Source: an uncultured Lachnospiraceae bacterium (GTDB lineage: Bacteria > Bacillota > Clostridia > Lachnospirales > Lachnospiraceae). From it: 8,416 nt of DNA. Position 1 is the first letter of the stretch; every line of letters starts with the position of its first letter. Under the pieces are notes generated by a model, which was not told the origin of the DNA, did no database searches, and was given only the letters and a program-made list of their open reading frames with translations. Both the position numbers and the translations under genes were made by a program. The DNA lies in contig CAJUJG010000007.1 in the NCBI GenBank assembly GCA_910586715.1, positions 1 through 8,416 on the forward strand. The letters are read 5' to 3'. Below are positions 6,101 through 8,416 of the stretch, piece by piece.

Positions 6101-7933
6101 ATACGTTCCCCCGCTTACTTCTACATTTTCAATAAGATGTGTTCCGTCTTTTTCCTGAAATGACAACTTTAAGTCGTCAGGTATTGTTACGCCATCGGGA
6201 AACGTGACAGTTCCTTGTGTATCTGCTGCCTGCATTTCCGCAGCGCTGATATTTAATGTCTGCGTGCCTGTTACACCCGCCGAAAGTTCATAAGTATTGC
6301 CTTGGGCAGAATTGCAGCCCGTTACTTCATACATATCATTACTTAATGAAACAGTGTAGTTCGTTCCCACATACAATTCTGCGGTATACTGGTTATTCAC
6401 TACATCTGCCTGAATGATTGCTTTTGAAGTTCTATCGGCGTCCTCAGGGTTTTCAGTGAAAATCACTTTGTATGAACCACTGATTGCGGGATTTGTTGAT
6501 ATAGTGCCTGATACGGTTACTTTTGAGATTGGGTCTACTTGTATTCTATTTAAATAATTACCATTGAGCAGTTTCAAAGTAGCATAACCGTCTTCACCAC
6601 TGCAAATAAATTCTTCATCCTTATTTGCATCTGCCTTCGTATATTTTGATGCCATTTCATCCAAGGAATAGCACCCACCATTGTCTACATTATACATTTG
6701 TACTGTTATTTTACTTCTTCCCTCTAAAGGAATACGAACTAGTGTATTTATATTAAGCTGAATATTATTGGAATTTCTTGTAAATTTGCCACCCCCAGCA
6801 TTAGCACCTTCTACAAATGCATGGTTATTTGTATCTACCCTTAATCCATAGTAATTAAACCCACACTTAGATATCTGAACGCCGGAACTCGGAAATTGAC
6901 TGGTGTTTCTGAAATCCCAAGCCTGACGTTTTGCCACTGTTTTTGCAGGTTCTACTTTTATCTTGTATACACCATTATTTCCTCCAAGATAATAAGTTCC
7001 TGCATTTTCAAGTGTCATTGTTGAAACATACACTCCACTTTTAAGCGTAACTTCATCGGTAGTTGCTACAGTCTGTCCTTCTGAATCTAATATTGACATT
7101 TGGTTGCCTGCCCCGCCGGCACACCAATATACTGTCACGTCAGCTTTTGCAGAAGTTATAAACTTAATGGAAGTTCTCGTAATGCTTGGATTTCCACCCA
7201 TATTAATTCTTTTCGTGAGCTTCTCCGTAGCACAAACTCCGTTTGTATTATAAGAATAAAAGGTCTCTCCACTTCTAACCTCTGTGCTTGAATTGGTGCC
7301 ACATAGCAAAGAAAAATACGAATTTGATTCTATTATCTCACCAGCGTCATTTTTTTTATGTGACACTAATTCTACTATATCACCATCAGCTTTGTCATTT
7401 TTACCAAAGGTTATATCTTTTCCATCCGTATCTACTTGATATATATAAGTATCACTTGTGTTCATTACAGAAAGTTCTTTGACATCTTCCTCTTCTATCT
7501 TTTCCTCTGTCGTTTCATTCTCTGTACTTTCCGTTTCCTCCGTCTCCACACTTAAAGAAGACCCCGCCTCCGAAGTCTGTTCCTCGTCCGATACCTCTGC
7601 ATCTGTTGCCGCATCGCTCTCTACAGTCGTCTCTTCTCCTGCGTCCGTATCGTCTTTTTTGTCCGAAGCGTTATCTTCGCTCTTTGTCGTCTCTTCCGCC
7701 GCTGCGTCTTCCGTCGCGGATTCAGAAGCCGCAACCGTCTCCGCTTCCTCCTTGTCCGCAGCTTCACGTTCCGTGTCGTTGTCCCTGTCTGTTTCGTCAG
7801 CGACTTCCTCAATGTACCCTCCCGAATCGGCGGGAGCTTCGCTTGCAAACGCTGTCATGTTGGACATTACCATCGCGCCCGATAATATCACAGCCAAAAC
7901 ACGTTTCATAAGCCCTTTTTTGAACTTGCTCAT
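1..7933 (-). CDS. Giant secreted multi-modular pectinesterase (CE8), C-terminus beyond the window
   Basis: The frame runs without a stop from the ATG at 7931-7933 to the window edge, giving at least 2644 residues; I read every line of it in this frame. The start is supported by AGGAGG seven bases upstream and by an immediate signal peptide. The catalytic domain (about residues 1867-2234) carries the CE8 signatures GTYREQ (1908), GSQDTVY with Asp2061, TDFLFG with Asp2084, and LGRPWR with Arg2148. By family knowledge the product hydrolyses methyl esters of polygalacturonate to give pectate and methanol, here outside the cell. Most bacterial CE8 enzymes are far shorter; the extra length is about 1830 residues of beta-rich modules before the catalytic domain and at least 400 after it. 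Unlike many secreted Firmicute enzymes, no anchor motif (LPXTG, SLH, dockerin) is visible, but the C-terminus is missing. Family assignment is very firm; the roles of the accessory modules are inferred. Confidence 0.96.
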   Translation of the reverse strand, partial: MSKFKKGLMKRVLAVILSGAMVMSNMTAFASEAPADSGGYIEEVADETDRDNDTEREAADKEEAETVAASESATEDAAAEETTKSEDNASDKKDDTDAGEETTVESDAATDAEVSDEEQTSEAGSSLSVETEETESTENETTEEKIEEEDVKELSVMNTSDTYIYQVDTDGKDITFGKNDKADGDIVELVSHKKNDAGEIIESNSYFSLLCGTNSSTEVRSGETFYSYNTNGVCATEKLTKRINMGGNPSITRTSIKFITSAKADVTVYWCAGGAGNQMSILDSEGQTVATTDEVTLKSGVYVSTMTLENAGTYYLGGNNGVYKIKVEPAKTVAKRQAWDFRNTSQFPSSGVQISKCGFNYYGLRVDTNNHAFVEGANAGGGKFTRNSNNIQLNINTLVRIPLEGRSKITVQMYNVDNGGCYSLDEMASKYTKADANKDEEFICSGEDGYATLKLLNGNYLNRIQVDPISKVTVSGTISTNPAISGSYKVIFTENPEDADRTSKAIIQADVVNNQYTAELYVGTNYTVSLSNDMYEVTGCNSAQGNTYELSAGVTGTQTLNISAAEMQAADTQGTVTFPDGVTIPDDLKLSFQEKDGTHLIENVEVSGGTYTAKLKADTIYTVTASGTGVNDFEPKPNEVSAASADITFEKKTTYPVTVNVTSFDEKLTSLPYDITFTNVDEKGYTYEFAQNESIELRNGTYSMSMDVQYPYMFDFSQKVTINGAAKNLALDFTERMAWDFTNKNDTLLLSGSVTGGQDKDQLYNGLLINTKGGSFRIDVGGGQVQIANTNTVKIPVSGKGTIQVVTAGPNYTHYTIGEETATAENATYNYDVTSDESEQAYVVLTSTHNNLYIKKIVVMRDEAPKVFPTSWKFTKNSPLMASDKLVELQGSVTLFEGLQIDTTASGSVFRTKGRTDWAQINTGTVIKIPAKGPSKITTTWYGSEAYEIDGQKASGNSTLICKESNGWITLKVTNGGYIGSIDVEPLSAVTVSGTVTLPLDAASGMKVTFTEKTDRASKFVVTADINTDKTYEAILYATGEDYAVSLSDPSYNVTVPEGAVIQIAANVSEKSQDITATKLDTKEVTGTVSFPAGKTIPADLKLTFTEKTESETPHVVADIEVQDGRYTAVLKSNTVYEVTGKGTGVDDYEVKQPAELDTAATDTNLEFVERTKYEVKLVITSFDDDVIDSSKINITFTNAEDESYVYEFKGTDTISLRDGTYNVSVKAAFPYVADNPEQLRMDGASVQYALNFTERLEWNFKRGTRNVESKAVTEDQTGTIDGLEIDCTGTPKGKFDLTRNDDWAQVNANTTIKIPVTGKCEITMAWMGKETYTIDNTETTGSGSYTYKGEAGFVVVKVIQGGYLGSIKLKPLKDVVVPTGPRTIDVWDFGGKEESNADKYTNNITAQKWIASGLLGEITDKNGKKQPGRFLGDNKTSYTYAFGDLTMNYMGEDRLYSKNSGLSTPYIAGDGKGTSDKDYGDGYAADGGWYCNGSGTEGTRNIIIDNVLAGDKIIVYAGQHLSAAENGPITFHFDGQGLAAGQNDSEALGASGRVFKKIVFIAENSGSYNIWAECENNGKPLYNRVMRIPGVDVSGTVDFGTFDIGSNYTVKLVNQTTKQETVLALEDDGSFKTALAPGYNYLAVLSGAPGYGFKNESKTITIPEESSEINNLRLVVEEKPMFAYSGKVTGFETGYNTERLAITMIPPKDSSADNVKLAIKPEDLSFTAYLESGLEYTFQLEGVDDYVVKAPLKVTGTNDVTADIEVSLKPRFAVSGGFIGLKGETVTDLTFTLLDETGKEDNNYIYPATVEDDVYSVVLRNGEYLAKAAVPGYTMQTHVVVDGKEVTKDLLFVATSTEGPLERVANLYVGYAGKKNNFKTVSEAVKTAKRMNPKSEAERITIHIAPGTYREQIIVDVPYITFTNDEPSKDVLLTWYYGIGYAYYSVDEKGYYDEQKAHDKYSKAHADRWGCAVKIAASDFRAENIIFENSFSRYLTEEELEDGVWLHPEGTGDSKATYVRDKNSTKKEIQSKKAVERAAAIALDADRAEFYKCEFYGSQDTVYTGSGGVHSYFKDCFIEGNTDFLFGDSNSVYENCKLSFAGYSDTPNTSGGLIAVNQAESKHGYLFWGCTITRGKELNNGFGDLGRPWRANARVAFVNTIQESADLISDAGWLDMSGASAKDNPNYAEFNTTLPDGTPITLKPGSTREMKYKTENPVSDKTVFFDGWTPAYLTYDESKIVKEPISNDNRSDVPKGTKITLTSATADAKIYYTINGDDPTAQSTEYTESIDLGNEEGTVTIKAIAIKGDVKSNIAVFEYTIKDASELIAMPEASVKPGEVERGTKVRLSCTTEGAEIYFTTDGKEPAIKNTLLYKGQVIFINETTTIKAIAVKGGNVSDVAEFTYTIPGSAVDPSTVLPPKANIEPGEVPVGMKVELSAAKDAKIYYTLDNTDPTENSTEYKGPIDLGNEAKKVVIKAIAVLDGVKSSVATFEYTVSTDIDPDKFVVAPTATPDPKDGEVAKGTKVTLTTATQGATIYYTLDETEPTETSTEYKGPIDLGNEAKKVVIKAIAIKGENKSAVKTFEYTVKEDAVDEKDRVKAPAATPAAGEVAAGTQVVLASATEGATIYYTTDNTDPTAQSAE
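128..406 (-). repeat. CHB_HEX_C-like repeat IV (residues about 2510-2602)
   Basis: Contains PTATPDPKDGEVAKGTKVTL, ATIYYTLDETEPT, STEYKGPIDLGNEAKK, VVIKAIAIKGENKSAV and FEYTVKEDA. A 29-base stretch at 243-271 is identical to 519-547 in repeat III, which points to recent duplication or gene conversion between these two copies. Confidence 0.88.
407..676 (-). repeat. CHB_HEX_C-like repeat III (residues about 2420-2509)
   Basis: Contains PPKANIEPGEVPVGMKVEL, DAKIYYTLDNTDPT, STEYKGPIDLGNEAKK, VVIKAIAVLDGVKSSV and FEYTV. It is very close to repeat IV in its second half and lacks one residue (SAAKDA against TTATQGA) just before the IYYT strand. Met replaces Thr in the GT motif. Confidence 0.88.
677..937 (-). 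repeat. CHB_HEX_C-like repeat II (residues about 2333-2419)
   Basis: Contains PEASVKPGEVERGTKVRL, AEIYFTTDGKEP, TTIKAIAVKGGNVSDVAEF and TYTIPGS. This is the most diverged of the visible copies: it has YFT for YYT, and IFINE in place of IDLGNE. The conserved Gly of the GT motif lies 87 residues from that of repeat I. Confidence 0.85.
938..1207 (-). repeat. CHB_HEX_C-like repeat I (residues 2243 to about 2331)
   Basis: Contains KEPISNDN, DVPKGTKITL, DAKIYYTINGDDPT, VTIKAIAIKGDVKS and FEYTIKD. This matches the pattern of the chitobiase/beta-hexosaminidase C-terminal-like domain (GT-x-(V/I)-x-L, then (A/K)-x-IYYT-x-(D/N)G-x-(D/E)P, IKAIA, and S-x-x-x-x-F-x-YT). It follows the catalytic domain directly. 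Such repeats are thought to be beta-sandwich spacers or weak carbohydrate binders. Confidence 0.85.
1232..2335 (-). other. CE8 pectin methylesterase catalytic domain (residues about 1867-2234)
   Basis: This is the right-handed beta-helix esterase domain. Conserved motifs in order are FKTVSEAV (about 1877), GTYREQI (1908), ERAAAIAL, GSQDTVYTG with Gln2060 and Asp2061, TDFLFG with Asp2084, and DLGRPWRANARVAF with Arg2148 and Trp2150. By homology with Dickeya PemA, Asp2084 is the nucleophile, Asp2061 the acid/base, and Arg2148 and Trp2150 bind substrate. The usual first Gln of the QAVAL motif is Ala here, as I recall for the ERAAA group of clostridial and Bacteroides enzymes. A charged insert (YLTEEELEDGVWLHP to about KKEIQSKK) before ERAAA makes the domain longer than the usual 300 or so residues. 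The enzyme is expected to be active. Confidence 0.94.
2336..3166 (-). other. Beta-unit run C before the catalytic domain (residues 1590-1866)
   Basis: It starts GVDVSGTVDFGTFDIGSNY, contains ALAPGYNYLAVLSGAPGYG, then FAYSGKVTGF, LEGVDDYVVKAPL, FAVSGGFIGLKG, and a last unit with VLRNGEYLAKAAVPGY, ending LLFVATSTEGP. The V-S-G-x-(V/F) openings and GVDDY recall runs A and B, but the sequence is much more diverged. It looks like three or four carboxypeptidase-regulatory-like or Ig-like spacers connecting the VWDF module to the esterase domain. No enzyme motif is seen. Confidence 0.55.
3167..3787 (-). other. Divergent long VWDF module (residues 1383-1589)
   Basis: It opens TIDVWDFGGKEESNADKYTN, continues with WIASGLLG and YAADGGWYCNGSGTEGTRNI, and has a core of LAGDKIIVYAG. 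At about 207 residues it is nearly twice the size of the other WDF modules. The 'VWDFG-x-E' start is familiar from pectinesterases and pectate lyases of Clostridia and Paenibacillus, where it comes before the catalytic region. A role as a second type of carbohydrate-binding module is plausible but inferred. Confidence 0.6.
3818..4168 (-). repeat. WDF module 4 (residues 1256-1372)
   Basis: It opens RLEWNFKRG. It contains DGLEIDCTGTPKGKF, then DDWAQVNANTTIKIPVTGK, YTIDNTETTGSGSYTY, and ends GGYLGSIKLKP. It resembles module 3 most closely in the DWAQ and GGY-(I/L)-GSI motifs, although by position in the duplicated block its counterpart is module 2. Confidence 0.78.
4169..4975 (-). repeat. Beta-unit run B (residues 987-1255; copy of run A)
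   Basis: It has the same three-unit order as run A: AVTVSGTVTLPLD (about 989), TGTVSFPAGKTIPADLKLTF (1086), and TKYEVKLVITSFDD (1172), ending ALNFTERLEW. Conserved landmarks include GTGV(N/D)D(F/Y)E, ITFTN, Y(T/V)YEF, LR(N/D)GTY and the terminal (D/N)FTER. At the DNA level an 18-base stretch at 4336-4353 is identical to 5896-5913, exactly 1560 bases away, which supports common descent by duplication. Confidence 0.78.
4976..5326 (-). repeat. WDF module 3 (residues 870-986)
   Basis: It opens TSWKFTKN, with Phe kept and Lys in place of the Asp of WDF. It contains EGLQIDTTASGSVF, then DWAQINTGTVIKIPAKGPSK, YEIDGQ, and the closing GGYIGSIDVEPLS. The DWAQ-(I/V)-N motif is shared only with module 4. 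It is followed by SAVTVSGTV, the start of the second beta-unit run, in the same order as after module 1. Confidence 0.78.
5351..5728 (-). repeat. WDF module 2 (residues 736-861)
   Basis: It opens RMAWDFTN directly after the LDFTE end of beta-unit run A. It contains NGLLINTKGGSF, then QVQIANTNTVKIPVSGKGTI and YTIGEET, and ends LYIKKIVVMRD. It keeps the shared core of the family (NTVKIPVSGKG) but lacks the DWAQ motif seen in modules 3 and 4. Only about eight residues separate it from module 3, so modules 2 and 3 form a close pair. Confidence 0.75.
5729..6529 (-). repeat. Beta-unit run A (residues 469-735; three small domains)
   Basis: Three consecutive units lie between WDF modules 1 and 2. 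Unit a starts KVTVSGTI (about 471), unit b starts QGTVTFPDGVTIPDDLKL (573), and unit c starts TTYPVTVNVTSFDE (653) and ends LALDFTE. Units a and b have the V-x-G-T-(V/I) opening and the T-Y-T-(A/V) strand typical of carboxypeptidase-regulatory-like or Ig-like spacer folds. The run is repeated almost unit for unit at residues 987-1255. It probably acts as a spacer between binding modules; no catalytic residues are recognisable. Confidence 0.7.
6530..6928 (-). repeat. WDF module 1 (residues 336-468)
   Basis: First of four related beta-rich modules of about 117-133 residues. It opens with RQAWDF, has GLRVDT, then IQLNINTLVRIPLEGRSKIT in the centre, and closes with YLNRIQVDP. The shared frame is W-x-F at the start, G-L-x-I-D-T, an N-T-x-x-(K/R)-I-P-x-x-G-x-x-x-I core, and a final Y-(L/I)-x-x-I-x-(V/L)-x-P. 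The pattern suits a carbohydrate-binding beta-sandwich found in secreted pectin enzymes. Binding is inferred; the repeat relation is seen directly. Confidence 0.75.
6950..7477 (-). other. N-terminal beta-sandwich-like domain (residues about 153-328)
   Basis: This segment precedes the first WDF module. Its second half contains SAKADVTVYWCAGG, then ILDSEGQTVATT, and ends LENAGTYYLGGNNGVYKIKV. This resembles the discoidin- or CBM-like beta-sandwich that accompanies pectate lyases and pectinesterases of Clostridia, where an 'AGTYYLGG' turn leads into the last strand. The resemblance is from memory of the family pattern, without a search. A carbohydrate-binding role is inferred, and the boundaries are approximate. 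Confidence 0.55.
7484..7843 (-). other. Acidic low-complexity linker (residues 31-150)
   Basis: About 120 residues consist mostly of Glu, Asp, Thr, Ser and Ala, with a few Lys and almost no aromatic or large hydrophobic residues, for example the stretch SVETEETESTENETTEEKIE. This is expected to be disordered and strongly negative. In secreted Firmicute proteins such a segment usually separates the mature domains from the membrane or wall during export. The coding strand here uses GCG, ACG, GAC and GAG often and looks richer in GC than the modules that follow. The complementary strand reads as a Ser-rich open frame, which is a by-product of this composition. Confidence 0.85.
7844..7933 (-). 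other. Sec signal peptide of the pectinesterase
   Basis: Residues 1-30 show a classic layout: a basic n-region (MSKFKKGLMKR), a hydrophobic core (VLAVILSGAMVM), and a polar c-region ending AFA before SEAP, which fits a signal peptidase I site between residues 30 and 31. There is no lipobox cysteine, so a lipoprotein is unlikely. A second ATG at codon 9 would keep the basic and hydrophobic parts, but it lies farther from the ribosome binding site, so codon 1 is preferred. Confidence 0.9.
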
Positions 7934-7940
7934 AATTCGT

Positions 7941-7946
7941 CCTCCT
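7941..7946 (-). promoter_or_regulatory. Ribosome binding site of the pectinesterase
   Basis: Read on the minus strand, this is a perfect AGGAGG, separated from the ATG at 7933 by seven bases (ACGAATT). This is the ideal distance for a Firmicute start and is the main reason for choosing this ATG. Confidence 0.93.
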
Positions 7947-7966
7947 ATCATTGATTAATACCGTCC

Positions 7967-7986
7967 GGCACGTCTTCCACCGTGCC
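7967..7986 (-). other. Short hairpin in the pectinesterase leader
   Basis: On the minus strand GGCACG (7981-7986) can pair with CGTGCC (7967-7972) around an eight-base loop GTGGAAGA. The stem has only six pairs but is rich in GC. It sits about 33 bases before the start codon, in the leader of either candidate promoter, and no T-run follows, so it is not a terminator. Confidence 0.35.
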
Positions 7987-7992
7987 CGTGCA
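7981..7992. repeat. 12-base direct repeat, copy 1 (CGTGCCCGTGCA)
   Basis: Identical to 8114-8125, with starts 133 bases apart. This copy lies between the proximal candidate promoter and the start codon and overlaps one arm of the leader hairpin. It is strikingly GC-rich against its AT-rich surroundings. It could be an operator half of a two-site, looping type of control; this is inference only. Confidence 0.5.
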
Positions 7993-8023
7993 AACCAAGG
8001 CTTCCTTTACAGCCAATGCCGCT

Positions 8024-8053
8024 AATATACTTTAATGGTATCAGATTTTTCAG
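8024..8053 (-). promoter_or_regulatory. Candidate proximal promoter (CTGAAA - 18 - TATATT)
   Basis: On the minus strand a -10-like TATATT (8024-8029) lies 18 bases downstream of a -35-like CTGAAA (8048-8053), in AT-rich DNA. Transcription would start near 8017, leaving an untranslated leader of about 80 bases before the ATG at 7933. The -35 is a weak match and the site is predicted by eye only. Confidence 0.35.
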
Positions 8054-8083
8054 CATATTAAAAGTTCTTTATTTTACAAAAAT

Positions 8084-8111
8084 TTTATATTTTTTTGGTT
8101 ATGTTTTACAA
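8084..8111 (-). promoter_or_regulatory. Candidate distal promoter (TTGTAA - 16 - TATAAA)
   Basis: On the minus strand TTGTAA (8106-8111) is followed after 16 bases by TATAAA (8084-8089), with an A-run in the spacer. Both boxes are nearer the sigma-A consensus than those of the proximal candidate. The leader would be about 140-145 bases. One copy of the 12-base direct repeat ends two bases upstream of the -35 box, so a regulator bound there would affect this promoter. Confidence 0.38.
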
Positions 8112-8113
8112 TT

Positions 8114-8125
8114 CGTGCCCGTGCA
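8114..8125. repeat. 12-base direct repeat, copy 2 (CGTGCCCGTGCA)
   Basis: Second copy of the GC-rich 12-mer, just upstream of the distal candidate -35 box. Here it also overlaps a perfect 10-base palindrome, CCGTGCACGG (8119-8128), and an inverted repeat CGTGC / GCACG, making it the better candidate for a protein-binding site. Confidence 0.5.
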
Positions 8126-8206
8126 CGGTCCGCATTTTTTGCTATATCACGCACTGTTTTCCCTTTTATCGTGCCTGCCGTTTCCATCCCTGACAGCTAC
8201 TTCCAC

Positions 8207-8246
8207 AAAAAAGAGCCGCCCGTACTGTGAATATTGTACAAGCGGC
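8207..8246 (-). terminator. Intrinsic terminator of the upstream gene
   Basis: On the minus strand GCCGCTTGTAC (8236-8246) pairs over all 11 positions, two of them G-U, with GTACGGGCGGC (8215-8225) around a 10-base loop, and is followed by TCTTTTTT. It starts 25 bases after the TAA at 8272-8274. It should end transcription of the upstream gene before the pectinesterase, so the two are not an operon. A weaker T-run (8250-8254) on the other side gives little support for two-way action. Confidence 0.88.
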
Positions 8247-8271
8247 ATGTTTTTAAATGCACATTTTATAT

Positions 8272-8416
8272 TTATCGAAGCTTTCCTTCTGCCTCCTCTT
8301 TGCCAAGTCCATATTTCTCCATAAGGCTCCTCACGATCTGCTCGTCAGTATCTCCATGTTCGCGTAAGGTATTTGCTAAGATTTTTATGCTTTTTTCTCT
8401 CTCATCTTCACGCCCT
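8272..8416 (-). CDS. C-terminal end of an upstream protein, possibly Rpn-family nuclease-like
   Basis: The last 47 codons and the TAA stop of a minus-strand gene whose start lies beyond the right edge. The visible tail begins GREDEREKSIKILANTLREH and ends YGLGKEEAEGKLR. It is highly charged and probably helical: an Arg/Glu-rich stretch followed by a small 'DEQIVRSLMEKYGLGKEEA' helix pair. This is the usual look of the C-termini of Rpn / PD-(D/E)XK nuclease family transposase-like proteins common in Lachnospiraceae, which often end in EGREEG-type repeats and a short helix-turn-helix-like segment. The catalytic part is not in the window, so the name is tentative; the reading frame itself is well supported by the terminator just after it. 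Confidence 0.6.
   Translation of the reverse strand, partial: GREDEREKSIKILANTLREHGDTDEQIVRSLMEKYGLGKEEAEGKLR

Larger units (their letters stand above)
7934..8271. other. Intergenic region between the upstream gene and the pectinesterase
   Basis: This 338-base gap has no credible gene on either strand. From right to left it holds the terminator of the upstream gene, an unremarkable stretch of about 75 bases, a GC-rich 12-mer, an AT-rich promoter zone (about 8020-8111), the second 12-mer with a small hairpin, and the ribosome binding site. The plus-strand open frame across 8016-8324 has no ribosome binding site and runs into the coding tail of the upstream gene. Confidence 0.7.

Noticed and set aside
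7621..7848. Minus-strand open frame of 75 codons, Arg- and Lys-rich
   Set aside because: It is another frame of the acidic linker. The basic composition is produced by shifting Glu/Asp/Thr codons, and the correct frame is fixed by the start site and the downstream domains.
7458..7958. Plus-strand open frame of 166 codons, rich in Ser
   Set aside because: It is the exact complement of the acidic linker and signal peptide of the pectinesterase. Its Ser richness comes from the complement of Glu, Asp and Thr codons, and it has no ribosome binding site or known domain.
8023..8060. Inverted repeat TAATAT / ATATTA around the proximal promoter
   Set aside because: Six-base arms made only of A and T, 26 bases apart in AT-rich DNA, are expected by chance.
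7934..8206. A possible riboswitch or small RNA in the leader region
   Set aside because: Only short stems are visible, no known riboswitch core was recognised, and no terminator precedes the ribosome binding site.
8016..8324. Plus-strand open frame of 102 codons with hydrophobic stretches
   Set aside because: It lies in AT-rich promoter DNA and overlaps the terminator and coding tail of the upstream gene. It has no ribosome binding site, and the hydrophobic look comes from T-rich DNA.

Overview
The window is almost filled by one very long reading frame on the minus strand. It starts at 7933, stays open to the left edge of the window, and has no stop codon in view (at least 2644 residues). 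It encodes a secreted, multi-modular pectin methylesterase (carbohydrate esterase family 8). A Sec signal peptide, an AGGAGG ribosome binding site, low-to-moderate GC by eye, 'WDF' beta-sandwich modules and chitobiase C-terminal-like repeats together suggest a gut or rumen Firmicute, most likely a pectin-using member of the Lachnospiraceae. The genus cannot be settled from this sequence.

Read from the N-terminus (right to left on the map), the protein contains: a signal peptide (residues 1-30); an acidic, low-complexity linker of about 120 residues (31-150); an N-terminal beta-sandwich-like domain (about 153-328); WDF module 1 (336-468); a run of three small beta units (469-735); WDF module 2 (736-861); WDF module 3 (870-986); a second run of three beta units (987-1255); WDF module 4 (1256-1372); a longer, divergent VWDF module (1383-1589); a third run of beta units (1590-1866); the CE8 catalytic domain (about 1867-2234) with its conserved motifs intact apart from one usual Gln; and at least five repeats of about 90 residues that resemble CHB_HEX_C domains (2243 to the edge). 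The block WDF - three beta units - WDF occurs twice in tandem with an offset of about 520 codons, which points to an internal duplication of some 1.5 kb.

Right of the gene lies a 338-base gap between the two coding regions (7934-8271). It holds the ribosome binding site, two candidate promoters, a 12-base direct repeat (CGTGCCCGTGCA, twice) and a clear intrinsic terminator. The terminator closes an upstream minus-strand gene, of which only the last 47 codons are visible (8272-8416). That tail looks like the charged C-terminus of Rpn-family / PD-(D/E)XK nuclease-like proteins, a tentative assignment. The esterase therefore appears to be transcribed as its own unit.

Functionally, the exported enzyme would remove methyl esters from pectin outside the cell, so that pectate lyases and polygalacturonases can cut it. 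The non-catalytic modules would provide substrate binding, spacing, or attachment to the cell surface. No plus-strand gene, RNA gene, insertion sequence or CRISPR array could be supported. The long plus-strand open frames are shadows of the esterase gene.
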